Shown in pieces: positions 1 through 9,618 of a DNA stretch of 64,000 nt. The notes under the pieces are model-generated. The model saw only the letters and a program-made list of their open reading frames with translations. It had not been told where the DNA came from and made no database searches. The first letter of the stretch is position 1. Every line of letters starts with the position of its first letter. The DNA is from Pseudomonas rhodesiae (GTDB lineage: Bacteria; Pseudomonadota; Gammaproteobacteria; Pseudomonadales; Pseudomonadaceae): NCBI RefSeq assembly GCF_007858255.1, contig NZ_VFEU01000005.1, forward strand, positions 124,001-188,000, in the 5' to 3' direction. Made by a program: the position numbers and the translations under genes.

Positions 1-467
1 TGACGTTGGCACCCGTGGTCCCGTACTGGAACAAGGGCACTCGTCATCAACTGCAAAACCTGGTCAGCGCGCTGTTGGTTCTGACCGTTGTCGTACAAAC
101 CCTCACCCTCCTGGCACCCATGCCTGAAGTGGGCGGCCACCCGGCCATCCTGCTCAGCCTGGTCATTGCTGTGGTCGCAATCGCTCTTCATCTGGCCATC
201 AGCTTCTACCGTTCATCTCCGGCGGCCGCGTCGCAAACCTACGACATGACCAATCGGGATACCGGTACCGTCAAGTGGTTCAACACCTCCAAAGGCTTCG
301 GCTTTATTTCCCGCGATTCGGGCGACGACATCTTCGTCCACTTCCGGGCCATTCGCGGCGAAGGCCATCGTGTCCTGGTGGAAGGCCAGCGCGTGGAGTT
401 CTCCGTAATGAATCGCGACAAAGGCTTGCAAGCCGAAGACGTGATCGCTGCACTGCCGCGCCGCTGA
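1..467 (+). CDS. Membrane-anchored cold-shock-domain protein (5' end at window edge)
   Basis: The C-terminal ~65 residues form a CspA-type cold-shock domain that binds single-stranded nucleic acid: GTVKWFN, then RNP1 KGFGFI and RNP2 DIFVHF. The N-terminal half holds two hydrophobic stretches (about residues 15-35 and 45-65), so the domain is probably tethered to the inner membrane. The first in-window start is TTG at 6, with no visible Shine-Dalgarno. The frame continues left as ACG, preceded by a codon ending in TG, so the true start may lie one base outside the window; about 154-156 residues are seen. It converges on slyX across a shared terminator. The cold-shock fold is certain; the role of the membrane part is unknown. 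Confidence 0.85.
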   Translation, partial: TLAPVVPYWNKGTRHQLQNLVSALLVLTVVVQTLTLLAPMPEVGGHPAILLSLVIAVVAIALHLAISFYRSSPAAASQTYDMTNRDTGTVKWFNTSKGFGFISRDSGDDIFVHFRAIRGEGHRVLVEGQRVEFSVMNRDKGLQAEDVIAALPRR

Positions 468-483
468 CTCCAGCCCTGGCAGC

Positions 484-525
484 AAAAAAAACCGCGATCC
501 AGCCTAGCTGGGTCGCGGTTTTTTC
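484..525. terminator. Bidirectional intrinsic terminator
   Basis: A near-perfect 14-bp stem, AACCGCGATCCAGC/GCTGGGTCGCGGTT (one mismatch), is flanked by an A-run on the left and a T-run on the right. It can therefore stop both the cold-shock gene and the converging slyX transcript. Confidence 0.85.
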
Positions 526-536
526 ATGGCCCCTCT

Positions 537-743
537 TTAATAGTGAGGCGGTGGCGCTTCCTCTTCGGACGTTTCGAACTGGCCGCCCATCTCTTCCTGA
601 CGCTTGAGCAGCGCGGTTATCTGCAGCTGCAGCCGCTCGACCGCGCGTTGCTGGGTGACCAGGATGTCGTTAAGGGTCTCGATGGTGTCATCCTGAAAGG
701 CCAGGCGGCTTTCCAGGTCGGTAACACGGTCTTGCAAGTCCAT
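537..743 (-). CDS. slyX: SlyX family protein
   Basis: A 68-residue, almost wholly alpha-helical coiled-coil protein starting [19 protein letters not shown] and ending in a proline-rich EEEAPPPHY tail. Both the length and the N-terminal DLExRxAFQ-type motif are typical of SlyX. The family has no established biochemical role. It lies 3 bp downstream of the HIT gene on the same strand, so the two are probably one transcript. The start follows the HIT stop directly and no alternative is convincing. Confidence 0.9.
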   Translation of the reverse strand: MDLQDRVTDLESRLAFQDDTIETLNDILVTQQRAVERLQLQITALLKRQEEMGGQFETSEEEAPPPHY

Positions 744-746
744 GAT

Positions 747-1172
747 TCAGTCCTGGGCAAAATTGAAATCGGCGGGCAGCAGCTCGCGCACACGCGCACG
801 CAATGCCACCACCTGTTCTTGCGTATAAGGGCGAGCCGGATGCTTGCCCCATACCGGAGCAGGCCAGGCGGCGTCGTCGCGTTTGCGCACGATCACATGC
901 ACATGCAACTGGCTGACGACGTTACCCAGCGCGCCGATATTCATTTTATCCGCGCCCAGACCATCGTTGAGCAACTGCGCCAGACCGGTCGTCTCTTCCC
1001 AGAGTTTTTGTTGATCTGCGACATCCAGGTGAAACACCTCGCTGATACCGTTGATGCGCGGGACCAGGATAAACCAGGGGTAATTCGAGTCATTGGACAG
1101 CAGCAGGCGGCATAACGGGAAGTCCCCGATGACCAGTGTGTCTTGTTGCAGGCGTTGATCTAGGGCGAACAC
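747..1172 (-). CDS. HIT domain protein (histidine-triad nucleotide hydrolase-like)
   Basis: About 141 residues of the histidine-triad superfamily, usually nucleotide phosphoramidate or dinucleoside polyphosphate hydrolases. The C-terminal signature reads QLHVHVIVR, so the first triad histidine is Gln while the central, normally nucleophilic, histidine is kept. I chose the GTG at 1172 (protein VFALDQRLQQDT) because a GGAG lies 8 bases upstream and the family starts at this FALD motif. A start at 1238 would add 22 residues with no family resemblance. It is co-transcribed with slyX. The substrate cannot be told from sequence. Confidence 0.85.
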   Translation of the reverse strand: MFALDQRLQQDTLVIGDFPLCRLLLSNDSNYPWFILVPRINGISEVFHLDVADQQKLWEETTGLAQLLNDGLGADKMNIGALGNVVSQLHVHVIVRKRDDAAWPAPVWGKHPARPYTQEQVVALRARVRELLPADFNFAQD

Positions 1173-1918
1173 CGCGGGCACTCCATTCGGCAAGTCAGAA
1201 TCAGGTCCCAGCATACCTTCGAATGCCGGCCGCTTCACAACGATTGAAGATAAGCCCGCGAGGCAGCCGGCCTAAAAACCTGCACCCTTTCGATGCAGGT
1301 AAATATTTGAGCTACGCTAGAACGGGCCCTGCCGAGACGCACCAAAATGACCCACCCGTGCCTCAAAGGGATCCGCCGACTACCCACCTAATGGGGTGAA
1401 CCGGTAACGTTTCACACAAGAACCGATTTTTTACACCTGACAACATGCATTCCACAGAGAGGTCAAGCCCTAACCAAACGGCGTAAAAAGCCCGTACTTA
1501 TGCGGTTTTCGCAGGCACGGAACTTTTTTCACGAAAAAATGACATTCGGTTACCGCTTTGAGCACGCTTGTTGCATTCACACCCACATCGTCGGCAACGG
1601 CACGGGTTCGGAAACCGGTGTTTCGCGATAAAAAACAACAGCGAGTCAGTACGAGGCAAGGATGCATTCGAACTTCGAAGGGAGTTTTGAAACAGTACTG
1701 AAGTTGTCAGTCCAGATACATTTTGGGCTGTGAATTTGCGACATGGAGCTAGCAATTTACGACAGCCTCGTAAAGAAGCTGAAAGGAAAGATGGGTAAGT
1801 ATCGTCAATAGGGTCTGCGTGATATAACTTTGCGCCGACACAAAAAAGAAAGAGCCGCCCAGATAAAAATACAGGTGGGACGGCAGTACTCTTCCGAAAA
1901 CCAAAGGAGCAAATCACG
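1173..1918. other. Long intergenic region upstream of the OprD-type porin
   Basis: About 680-745 bp with no convincing gene on either strand; reading frames here are short and lack family motifs. It contains a hairpin with a T-run oriented to the minus strand (1278-1300) and ends in a strong AAGGAG at 1904-1909 before the porin ATG. It probably holds the porin promoter with a long leader and the divergent HIT-slyX promoter. A small RNA is possible but unsupported. Confidence 0.5.
1273..1300 (-). terminator. Minus-strand intrinsic terminator-like hairpin
   Basis: Read on the minus strand, ACCTGCA, a 9-nt loop and TGCAGGT are followed at once by a short U-run (TTTTAGG). It lies upstream of the HIT gene, so it would end a minus-strand transcript that starts inside the porin leader rather than the HIT mRNA. 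Confidence 0.45.
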
Positions 1919-3199
1919 ATGCGCGTGATGAAGTGGAGCATGATCGCACTGGCTGTTTCAGCCGGTACCTCGCAGTTCGCAATGGCGTCCGCCCAGGACG
2001 ATTCCAAGGGCTTTGTTGAAGACAGCACTTTCAGCATCAATACTCGCGCTCTGTACTTCAGCCGCGATTTCCGTAACAACCCGTCGGGCCCTGGCAGCAA
2101 GAGCCGTGCAGAAGAAACCGGCCTGGGCTTCAACGCCCTGTACGAGTCGGGCTTCACCCAGGGGACTATCGGGGTGGGTGTGGATGTAATCGGCCTGATG
2201 GGTGTCAAACTCGACAGCGGTAAAGGTCGCGCAGGCACCGGTCTGTTCCCAACCGGCTCAGACGGTCGCTCGCAAGACGATTACTCCAAAGGCGGCGGCG
2301 CTGTTAAGTTCCGTATCTCCAATACCGTGCTGAAAATCGGTGACCAGTACACCACCGCTCCTGTGTTCGCTTCCGATGACAGCCGTCTGCTGCCTGAGCT
2401 GCCACAAGGTATCTCGATCACCAGCAACGAAATCAAGGGCCTGAAACTGGAAGGCGGTCACTTCACTTCCAGCGTCGCGCAGAACCAGACCTACCATGAC
2501 AGCCTTGGCCTGACCAAGACTGACTTTGTCGGCGGCGTCTACTCGTTTACCCCAGAGTTCACCGGCAGCCTGTACTACGCGAAAACCGAAGACTACTTCC
2601 GCAAGTACTACAGCAACCTGAACTGGACCCATGCCCTGAGCGATGACCAGTCCTTTGCCCTTGACTTCAACATCTACGACACCAAGAGCGACGGCGCAGG
2701 CCTTCAGCGTGCCGAGAAAGATGGTGTAACCAAGCTCGACAACCGCGCATTCAGCTTGCAGGGTGCGTACACCATCGGCGCTCACACCTTCACTCTGGCA
2801 GCCCAGAAGGTCACCGGCGACGGCGACTACGGCTATGGTGTAGACGGCGGCGGCTCGGTCTTCCTGGCCAACTCCGTGGCCCGCTCCGACTTCAACGCTG
2901 AAGGCGAGAAGTCCTACCAGGCACGTTACGACATCAACATGGCCACCTTCGGCATTCCTGGCCTGAGCTTCATGACTCGCTACGTGACCGGCAGCGGCGC
3001 CAACACCGGCACTACCTCGAACGGCAAAGAGTGGGAACGCGACATCGAAGCCAAGTACGTTGTACAGAGCGGTCCAGCTAAAAACCTCAGCTTGCGTCTG
3101 CGTCAAGCAACCTATCGCTCCGGGGATGGCGTTTACTACGGTTCGCCTTCGATCGACGAAATGCGTCTGATCGCGAACTACCCGCTGAACATCTTGTAA
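1919..3199 (+). CDS. oprD: OprD-family outer membrane porin
   Basis: A 426-residue substrate-specific outer-membrane porin of the OprD (Occ) family, used for uptake of basic amino acids or small carboxylates. The first ~25 residues are a Sec signal peptide ending ...FAMASAQ. The mature start, FVEDSTFSINTRALYFSRDF, is the family hallmark, followed by a beta-rich body and the conserved C-terminal region DEMRLIANYPLNIL. AAGGAG lies 9 bases before the ATG. A HIT/slyX neighbourhood resembles what I recall around P. aeruginosa oprD, supporting an OprD rather than OpdX assignment, but subfamily and substrate are inferred. It is monocistronic and followed by a strong terminator. Confidence 0.88.
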   Translation: MRVMKWSMIALAVSAGTSQFAMASAQDDSKGFVEDSTFSINTRALYFSRDFRNNPSGPGSKSRAEETGLGFNALYESGFTQGTIGVGVDVIGLMGVKLDSGKGRAGTGLFPTGSDGRSQDDYSKGGGAVKFRISNTVLKIGDQYTTAPVFASDDSRLLPELPQGISITSNEIKGLKLEGGHFTSSVAQNQTYHDSLGLTKTDFVGGVYSFTPEFTGSLYYAKTEDYFRKYYSNLNWTHALSDDQSFALDFNIYDTKSDGAGLQRAEKDGVTKLDNRAFSLQGAYTIGAHTFTLAAQKVTGDGDYGYGVDGGGSVFLANSVARSDFNAEGEKSYQARYDINMATFGIPGLSFMTRYVTGSGANTGTTSNGKEWERDIEAKYVVQSGPAKNLSLRLRQATYRSGDGVYYGSPSIDEMRLIANYPLNIL

Positions 3200-3244
3200 T
3201 TGCCGGTTCAATTACAACGATGACTTAAGGCCCTGGCCTTAAAT

Positions 3245-3287
3245 AAAAAGCCGCTCCCTTGCTTTCAAGGGAGCGGCTTTTTTATTG
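3245..3287 (+). terminator. Rho-independent terminator of the porin gene
   Basis: AAAAAGCCGCTCCCTT, a short loop, then AAGGGAGCGGCTTTTTTATT: a 13-bp stem with A- and T-runs on its two sides, so it may also serve the converging mscS transcript. Confidence 0.9.
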
Positions 3288-3338
3288 CGGAGCTATAAAT
3301 AAATAACTAGCAAGCTAACTAACTAAACTAAAGTGATA

Positions 3339-3370
3339 CGTTTAACCTGACCCTTCGGCCAAGTTAAACG
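3339..3370. repeat. Inverted repeat between porin and mscS
   Basis: CGTTTAAC and GTTAAACG form perfect 8-bp arms around a 16-nt centre just downstream of mscS. There is no adjoining U-run on the mscS side. It could be an mRNA 3'-end hairpin or a protein-binding site. Confidence 0.4.
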
Positions 3371-3382
3371 CGCCTAAGTTTT

Positions 3383-4225
3383 TTACTTCGACGCAGCTTC
3401 CTGCATTACACGAATAACCCGCTGCGGAAATGGAATATCAATCCCCGCCGCTTTCAAACGGTCACGTGCGAATTCATTGAGCATAAACATCACGTCCCAA
3501 TAATCCGCCGTCTTGGTCCAGCAGCGCAGCGAAACGGTGATCGAGCTATCCCCCAAGGTGGAAACCACGGCTACAGCGGCTGGGTCTTCCAGTACGCGTG
3601 GGTCCTTGGCCAGCTCCAGCAGCACGTCGCGGGCTTTCTGCAGGTCGGCTTCATAGTCCACACCGACGTCGAACACCACCTTGCGGGTCGGTTGACGGTT
3701 GGTGTTGGTGATGATCCCGTTGGACAGGATGCCGTTCGGCACGATGACAGTTTTGTTGTCGCCCGTACGCAGCACCGTGTGGAAAATCTGAATGCTGTCG
3801 ACGGTGCCCGAGGTGCCTTGGGCTTCGATCCAGTCGCCGATACGGAACGGGCGGAACAGCAGAATCAGCACCCCACCGGCAAAGTTCGCCAGGCTGCCTT
3901 GCAGTGCCAGACCAATGGCCAGGGTGGCGGCACCGATAGCGGCAACGAAGGAGGTGGTTTCTACACCGATCATCGAGGCTACGCTGACAATCAGCATCAC
4001 CTTGAGCACGATGTTCGCCAGGCTGGTGATGAAATGCTGCAACGCCAGGTCAGCGTTGCGTACCGCCAGCAAACGGCCCACGCGATGGGTCAATTTATTG
4101 ATCAGCCACCAGCCGATGGCCAGGGTGATAACGGCGAGCAAAACCCGGCTGCCGTATTCCATGATCATCGGGATCCAGGACTGGGAAGTCTTGACCAGAC
4201 GATCTACTTCAGCGTTCAAGTCCAT
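3383..4225 (-). CDS. mscS: Small-conductance mechanosensitive channel (MscS family)
   Basis: A 280-residue inner-membrane channel that opens under membrane tension to release solutes on hypo-osmotic shock. It has three N-terminal transmembrane helices (about residues 20-40, 60-85 and 90-120). The pore helix/beta-domain junction reads GLALQGSLANFAGGVLIL then FRPFRIGDWIE, the MscS signature. The ATG at 4225 (MDLNAEVDRL) follows AGGAG by 6 bases; an upstream in-frame start at 4297 adds a basic stretch foreign to the family. The length matches E. coli MscS closely. It is a single gene converging on the porin. Confidence 0.92.
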   Translation of the reverse strand: MDLNAEVDRLVKTSQSWIPMIMEYGSRVLLAVITLAIGWWLINKLTHRVGRLLAVRNADLALQHFITSLANIVLKVMLIVSVASMIGVETTSFVAAIGAATLAIGLALQGSLANFAGGVLILLFRPFRIGDWIEAQGTSGTVDSIQIFHTVLRTGDNKTVIVPNGILSNGIITNTNRQPTRKVVFDVGVDYEADLQKARDVLLELAKDPRVLEDPAAVAVVSTLGDSSITVSLRCWTKTADYWDVMFMLNEFARDRLKAAGIDIPFPQRVIRVMQEAASK

Positions 4226-4347
4226 TGCTGTTCTCCTGTTTATGGACGGTCGGCGCTTAAAGCAATTGAGCCCCGTAGGGCTCAAGAGTAGGCGCAATTA
4301 TTGGGGGGTGGGACGTCAAAAACGCCCTTGGGTTCCCCAGGCTGCCA

Positions 4348-4833
4348 TCAGTCGCGGAAGTTATTGAACTGCAGCGGCATGTCGAAGGACTTGGCGCGCA
4401 GGGCCGCGATGGCCTCTTGCAGGTCGTCACGCTTCTTACCGGTGACGCGTACCTGCTCGCCCTGGATGGCGGCCTGGACCTTGAGCTTGGCGTCCTTGAT
4501 ATGCGCGACGATTTTCTTCGCCAGCTCCTTGTCGATACCTTCTTTGAGGATGACTTCCTGCTTCATCAGCTTGCCAGAGGCGTAGGCGTCCTTGATTTCC
4601 AGGCACTGCGCGTCGATCTTGCGCTTGACCAGGGACAGCTTGAGGATCTCGATCATCGCTTCCAGCTGGAAATCGGCTTCAGCGGTCAGGTTGACGGTCA
4701 GTTCCTTTTCCTTGAATTCGAAGCTGCCCTTGCCCTTCAGGTCATAGCGACGGTCCAGCTCCTTGACGGCGTTCTCGACGGCGTTGGTGACTTCGTGTTT
4801 GTCCAGTTCAGATACCACGTCGAACGAAGGCAT
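4348..4833 (-). CDS. yajQ: YajQ family cyclic-di-GMP/nucleotide-binding protein
   Basis: A 161-residue cytosolic protein of the YajQ (DUF520) family, starting [20 protein letters not shown] and ending [10 protein letters not shown], both nearly invariant in the family. It has two ferredoxin-like alpha/beta repeats. Homologues in Xanthomonas and Pseudomonas bind cyclic di-GMP and act with transcription factors; older work implicates nucleotide or tRNA binding. GGAG lies 8 bases before the ATG. It is divergent from panE, with a ~120-bp promoter region between them. Confidence 0.95.
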   Translation of the reverse strand: MPSFDVVSELDKHEVTNAVENAVKELDRRYDLKGKGSFEFKEKELTVNLTAEADFQLEAMIEILKLSLVKRKIDAQCLEIKDAYASGKLMKQEVILKEGIDKELAKKIVAHIKDAKLKVQAAIQGEQVRVTGKKRDDLQEAIAALRAKSFDMPLQFNNFRD

Positions 4834-4851
4834 GTGATTTCTCCAATATAA

Positions 4852-5874
<1,023 letters not shown>

Positions 5875-5920
5875 ACCACGCGCTACCCTGCCCGCCTGTC
5901 TATCTCCTGGAAAAACCCTG

Positions 5921-7957
5921 ATGCCGCTGCGCCAGCGTCTAGAAAACCTACCGGTCGGGCAGAAACTGCTGGCGGCCTTGCTGGTGCTGCTGACCACCGT
6001 CCTGCTGGTGGCCAACCTGACCTTTATCAGCGCCGCCTACTGGATCTCCCAGGAAAGCATGGCCCCCCAGGCCCTGCAGGCCATCGGGCGGCTGGTCTCC
6101 AACCCGGCGCTGGCCGCCGAAGCGCTCGAATCTCCCGACAAGGCCAATGCCCTGCTCAATGAGTTGACCAGCTACTCACCTTTGCGCGCCGCCGCTTTAT
6201 ATGACAGCGCAGGCAACCGCCTGGCACAGATGCAACACGGTGATCGCCTGCACCTGCCGGACAATTACAGGCATATCGAAGCCTGGCGCGTGACTGAGTT
6301 TCGCACTAACCAAGTGATCACCCTGCCCCGCCCTGGGCAGCCATCCGGGCATCTGCTGCTGGTCGCCAGTAGCGAACTGCCGGTAGCGTTTTACACCGGC
6401 ACGCTGACCGCCAGCCTGGGCATCCTGATTTTCAGTGTGCTGCTGTGGCTGGTCATCGCGCGTCAGATCAAACGCCTGATCACAAAACCGATCCACGAAC
6501 TGGAAGAACTGTCGCGCCAAGTGACCCGCGAAGAGAACTACGCCCTGCGCGCCCGGCGTGGCAATCACGATGAGATCGGCAGCCTGGCCGAAGCCTTCAA
6601 TACCATGCTTTCGCGCATCGAAGCCCGCGAGCAGCAACTCAAGCGCGCCCGCGACGACTCTCAGGCCGCCTACGATCAAGCCCAAGGCCTGGCGGAAGAG
6701 ACGCGTCATACCAATCGCAAACTGGAACTGGAAGTCCAGGTACGCAGCAAGATCGAGAAAAAACTCACCGGCTTCCAGAATTACCTCAACAGCATCATCG
6801 ACTCGATGCCTTCGGCGCTGATTGCCCTGGACGAACAGCTCTATGTCACCCAGTGGAACCAGGAAGCCAGCGCACTTTCCGGCACGCGTCTGGATGAAGC
6901 CTTGAACCAACCGATCTACCTGGCCTTTCAGCCGCTCAAACCGTTTCTGCCGCAGATCAAGGCCACGGTCGAGCAACACACCGTGGAGCGTATCGAGCGG
7001 GTGACCTGGTTCAAGGACGACGAGCCCAAGCATTACGCCCTGACCTTTTACCCGCTGACAGGCGGTGCCGGTCGTGGCGTCGTGATCCGTATCGATGACA
7101 TCACCCAGCGCCTGTCCCTGGAAGAAATGATGGTGCAGTCGGAAAAAATGCTCTCCGTCGGCGGGCTTGCCGCCGGTATGGCCCACGAGATCAATAACCC
7201 GCTGGGGGCGATCCTGCACAACGTGCAGAACATCCGCCGCCGCCTGTCCGCAGACTTGCCCAAGAACCTGGAACACGCCGAACAGGTCGGCGTCGAACTG
7301 GCCATGGTCAACCGTTACCTGCAAAGCCGCGAAGTGCCGCAATTGCTCGATGGCATCCAGCAAGCGGGCGCGCGGGCGGCGAAGATCGTGACCCATATGC
7401 TCAGTTTCAGCCGCCGCAGCAATCGACAGATGGCCCCTTGCGATTTGCCGGCGCTGATCGATCAGGCCGTGGAAATTGCCGGCAATGACTTCGACTTGAC
7501 CATCGGCTTTGACTTCAAGGGCCAGGCGATCATCCGTCAGTTCGATCCGCAACTGGGCCCGGTACCCGGTACAGCCAACGAACTGGAACAGGTCCTGCTC
7601 AACCTGCTGAAAAACGCAGCTCAAGCCATTCACCTGCGTGAAGATGACCGCGAGCCGGGCCGCATCATCCTGCGCACCCGCCTGAATCCGCCCTGGGCCG
7701 AGATCCAGGTGGAAGACAACGGCATCGGCATGAGCGAAAACGTGCGCAAACGCACCTTCGAACCCTTCTTCACCACCAAGGAAATCGGCCAGGGCACCGG
7801 GCTGGGGCTGTCGGTGTCGTACTTCATCATCACCAACAACCACAAAGGCCAGATGGAAGTGCAGTCCACCCTTGGCCAAGGCACCTGTATTACCCTGCGC
7901 CTCCCCTTAGCCGGCAGCCACCTGCCGGCCCACGAACTGACCCCACTGGAGCAATGA
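5921..7957 (+). CDS. Sensor histidine kinase (HAMP-PAS-HisKA-HATPase), no adjacent regulator
   Basis: A 678-residue inner-membrane kinase. TM1 is about residues 17-45, followed by a ~120-residue periplasmic sensor, TM2 about 165-190, HAMP (TKPIHELEELSRQV) 185-240, a coiled coil, and PAS about 285-395. The HisKA phospho-acceptor is His422 in GMAHEINNPLG, and the HATPase_c domain has N-box NLLKNAAQA and G-box GQGTGLGLSV near 625. The HEINNPLG subtype suggests an NtrB/DctB-like kinase core. No response regulator is encoded beside it. Its stop overlaps the ATGACC leader of the cobalamin adenosyltransferase, so the two are translationally linked. The signal sensed is unknown. Confidence 0.9.
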   Translation: MPLRQRLENLPVGQKLLAALLVLLTTVLLVANLTFISAAYWISQESMAPQALQAIGRLVSNPALAAEALESPDKANALLNELTSYSPLRAAALYDSAGNRLAQMQHGDRLHLPDNYRHIEAWRVTEFRTNQVITLPRPGQPSGHLLLVASSELPVAFYTGTLTASLGILIFSVLLWLVIARQIKRLITKPIHELEELSRQVTREENYALRARRGNHDEIGSLAEAFNTMLSRIEAREQQLKRARDDSQAAYDQAQGLAEETRHTNRKLELEVQVRSKIEKKLTGFQNYLNSIIDSMPSALIALDEQLYVTQWNQEASALSGTRLDEALNQPIYLAFQPLKPFLPQIKATVEQHTVERIERVTWFKDDEPKHYALTFYPLTGGAGRGVVIRIDDITQRLSLEEMMVQSEKMLSVGGLAAGMAHEINNPLGAILHNVQNIRRRLSADLPKNLEHAEQVGVELAMVNRYLQSREVPQLLDGIQQAGARAAKIVTHMLSFSRRSNRQMAPCDLPALIDQAVEIAGNDFDLTIGFDFKGQAIIRQFDPQLGPVPGTANELEQVLLNLLKNAAQAIHLREDDREPGRIILRTRLNPPWAEIQVEDNGIGMSENVRKRTFEPFFTTKEIGQGTGLGLSVSYFIITNNHKGQMEVQSTLGQGTCITLRLPLAGSHLPAHELTPLEQ

Positions 7958-7959
7958 CC

Positions 7960-8538
7960 ATGGGCTTTCGCCTGTCGAAAATCTATACCCGCACCGGCGA
8001 CACAGGTGAAACCGGCCTGGGTGACGGTCGCCGCGTGCCCAAGGACCACCCACGTGTCGAAGCCATTGGCGAAGTCGATACGCTGAATAGCCAGTTGGGA
8101 TTACTGCTGGCCGGCCTTGAAGAACAGAGCGGGCAGCACCCGGCGCTCAACGATGTGATCGAAGTGCTCGCGCCGTGCCAGCATCGGCTGTTCGACCTGG
8201 GTGGTGAGCTGGCGATGCCGGTGTACAAAGCGTTGAATGCGGCGGAAGTGGATCGCCTGGAAGCGGCGATCGATCGCTGGAATGAGGAAGTCGGGCCGCT
8301 GGAAAACTTTATCTTGCCGGGTGGTTCCGCGCTGATTGCCCAAGCCCATATGTGCCGAAGCCTGGCCCGCAGTGCCGAGCGACGGTGTCAGCACCTGAAT
8401 GCTATCGAGCCGCTGGAAGGCGTGGGGTTGGCGTATATCAATCGTCTGTCGGATTTGCTGTTTGTGGCGGCGCGGGTGATAGCCAAGCGCCAGGGTGTCG
8501 CGGAGGTTTTGTGGCAGGCTGCGGCGAAGCCCCACTGA
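7960..8538 (+). CDS. Cob(I)yrinic acid a,c-diamide / cobalamin adenosyltransferase, PduO type
   Basis: A 192-residue ATP:cob(I)alamin adenosyltransferase of the PduO/MMAB family, which makes adenosylcobalamin. It has the N-terminal ATP-binding motif TRTGDTGETGLGDG, the central GEVDTLNSQLG, and the C-terminal RSAERR arginine motif. Two in-frame ATGs exist at 7954 and 7960. The second is preferred because GGAG lies 8 bases upstream of it but only 2 from the first, and homologues begin MGFRLSKIYTR. It overlaps or abuts the preceding kinase gene. A REPIN follows directly. Confidence 0.92.
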   Translation: MGFRLSKIYTRTGDTGETGLGDGRRVPKDHPRVEAIGEVDTLNSQLGLLLAGLEEQSGQHPALNDVIEVLAPCQHRLFDLGGELAMPVYKALNAAEVDRLEAAIDRWNEEVGPLENFILPGGSALIAQAHMCRSLARSAERRCQHLNAIEPLEGVGLAYINRLSDLLFVAARVIAKRQGVAEVLWQAAAKPH

Positions 8539-8564
8539 TCATGACTCGGTGACCGGGAGGGCCC

Positions 8565-8636
8565 AATCGGGGGCAAGCCCCCTCCACCTTTGATCTGTGA
8601 ATACATTCCAATGTGGGAGGGGGCTTGCCCTCGATA
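8565..8636. repeat. REPIN (paired inverted REP sequences)
   Basis: ATCGGGGGCAAGCCCCCTCC on the left and its inverted partner ATGTGGGAGGGGGCTTGCCC on the right flank a ~22-nt centre between two converging genes. This is the abundant extragenic palindrome doublet of fluorescens-group Pseudomonas, mobilised in trans by RAYT transposases. Confidence 0.85.
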
Positions 8637-8654
8637 AGGCCCGCCGGAGCAACC

Positions 8655-9599
8655 TCAAACCTGCGGCCAGAACGCCCTGATACCCGCCACACCCTGGGCA
8701 CCGGTTTCCCAAGCTCGCTCCCGCTCCGTAGGCCCGACCCCACCCAGCAAAAATACCGGCTTGTTGAACCCACGGATCAACTCCACCGCCTGCTCCCAAC
8801 CCAACGGCTGCGCATCGGGATGGGTCTGGGTCGGCTGAACCGGCGACAGGGTGACAAAATCCACGTCCATCAATTCGGCCAACGCCAGTTCTTCAGCGTT
8901 GTGGCACGAAGCCGCCAACCAGCGATCCTTCGGCAAAGGGCGGCCCTTGCTTGCATATTTGCGCAGTTGGGCCGAGGTCATGTGCCAGCCGGCGGAAGGG
9001 AAATCCCCCAGCCACTCGAACGGCCCTTTGAGCATCAATTGCGCCTTGCCGGCGCAAAGCCCCACTGCATCCACCGCCAGGTCACGGTATTTGGGGTCGT
9101 AGCCGTTAGGCGCACGCAGTTGCACCAGCTTGATCCCACCGGCGATGGCTTTCTGGATACCGCGCAACAGGGGCGCGGCGTCCAGCTCGCCGGGGGTGAT
9201 CAGGTACTCGGCCGGCAACCGTGCGGCCGCAACGATCGGCGCGTTGGCCGCCGGGAACTCATAGTTGAGCAGATCCCGCGGGGCCACCCACTTCAACGGT
9301 TGCCCTTCGGCGCCATGGGGCTCGCCGGTGAAGGCCGAGACTTCCCAGACATCCAGTAACACCTGCTTGTCCGGATAGTCATGTTGCACGTTGATCAGCG
9401 GTCGCGCCGTGGTGACCTGGATACCCAACTCTTCCTGCAACTCGCGGGACAACGCGGCGGCGACCGATTCATCGGCCTCCACCTTGCCCCCGGGAAACTC
9501 CCAGAGGCCGCCCTGGTGTTGGGTGTCGGCACGTCGCGCCAGCAGGATTCTGCCGTCAGCGCCGCGGATCACCGCTGCTGCTACATGCACGCGTTTCAC
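8655..9599 (-). CDS. Nudix hydrolase fused to a ThiE/TenI-like domain
   Basis: A 314-residue, two-domain protein. Residues 1-130 are a MutT-type Nudix hydrolase: the Nudix box runs from GGKVEADES through AAALSRELQEELGI, matching GX5EX7REUXEEXGU. Such enzymes remove oxidised nucleotides such as 8-oxo-dGTP. Residues ~133-314 resemble thiamine-phosphate synthase (YLITPGEL, KLVQLRAP, FLLGGVGPTERE). In this half the ThiE substrate motifs look eroded, so TMP synthase activity is doubtful. The fusion is known in gamma-proteobacteria; its second function is unclear. It lies 19 bp downstream of argJ and is probably in an operon with secA-argJ. Confidence 0.88.
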   Translation of the reverse strand: MKRVHVAAAVIRGADGRILLARRADTQHQGGLWEFPGGKVEADESVAAALSRELQEELGIQVTTARPLINVQHDYPDKQVLLDVWEVSAFTGEPHGAEGQPLKWVAPRDLLNYEFPAANAPIVAAARLPAEYLITPGELDAAPLLRGIQKAIAGGIKLVQLRAPNGYDPKYRDLAVDAVGLCAGKAQLMLKGPFEWLGDFPSAGWHMTSAQLRKYASKGRPLPKDRWLAASCHNAEELALAELMDVDFVTLSPVQPTQTHPDAQPLGWEQAVELIRGFNKPVFLLGGVGPTERERAWETGAQGVAGIRAFWPQV

Positions 9600-9618
9600 C
9601 GTGTGTGTCCTCCGGCTA

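Noticed and set aside
1239..2238. Minus-strand open frame overlapping the porin gene start
   Set aside because: Antisense to the porin signal peptide region and without family features.
6197..7879. 560-codon open frame antisense to the sensor kinase
   Set aside because: No domain or ribosome site; the sense kinase has all expected motifs.
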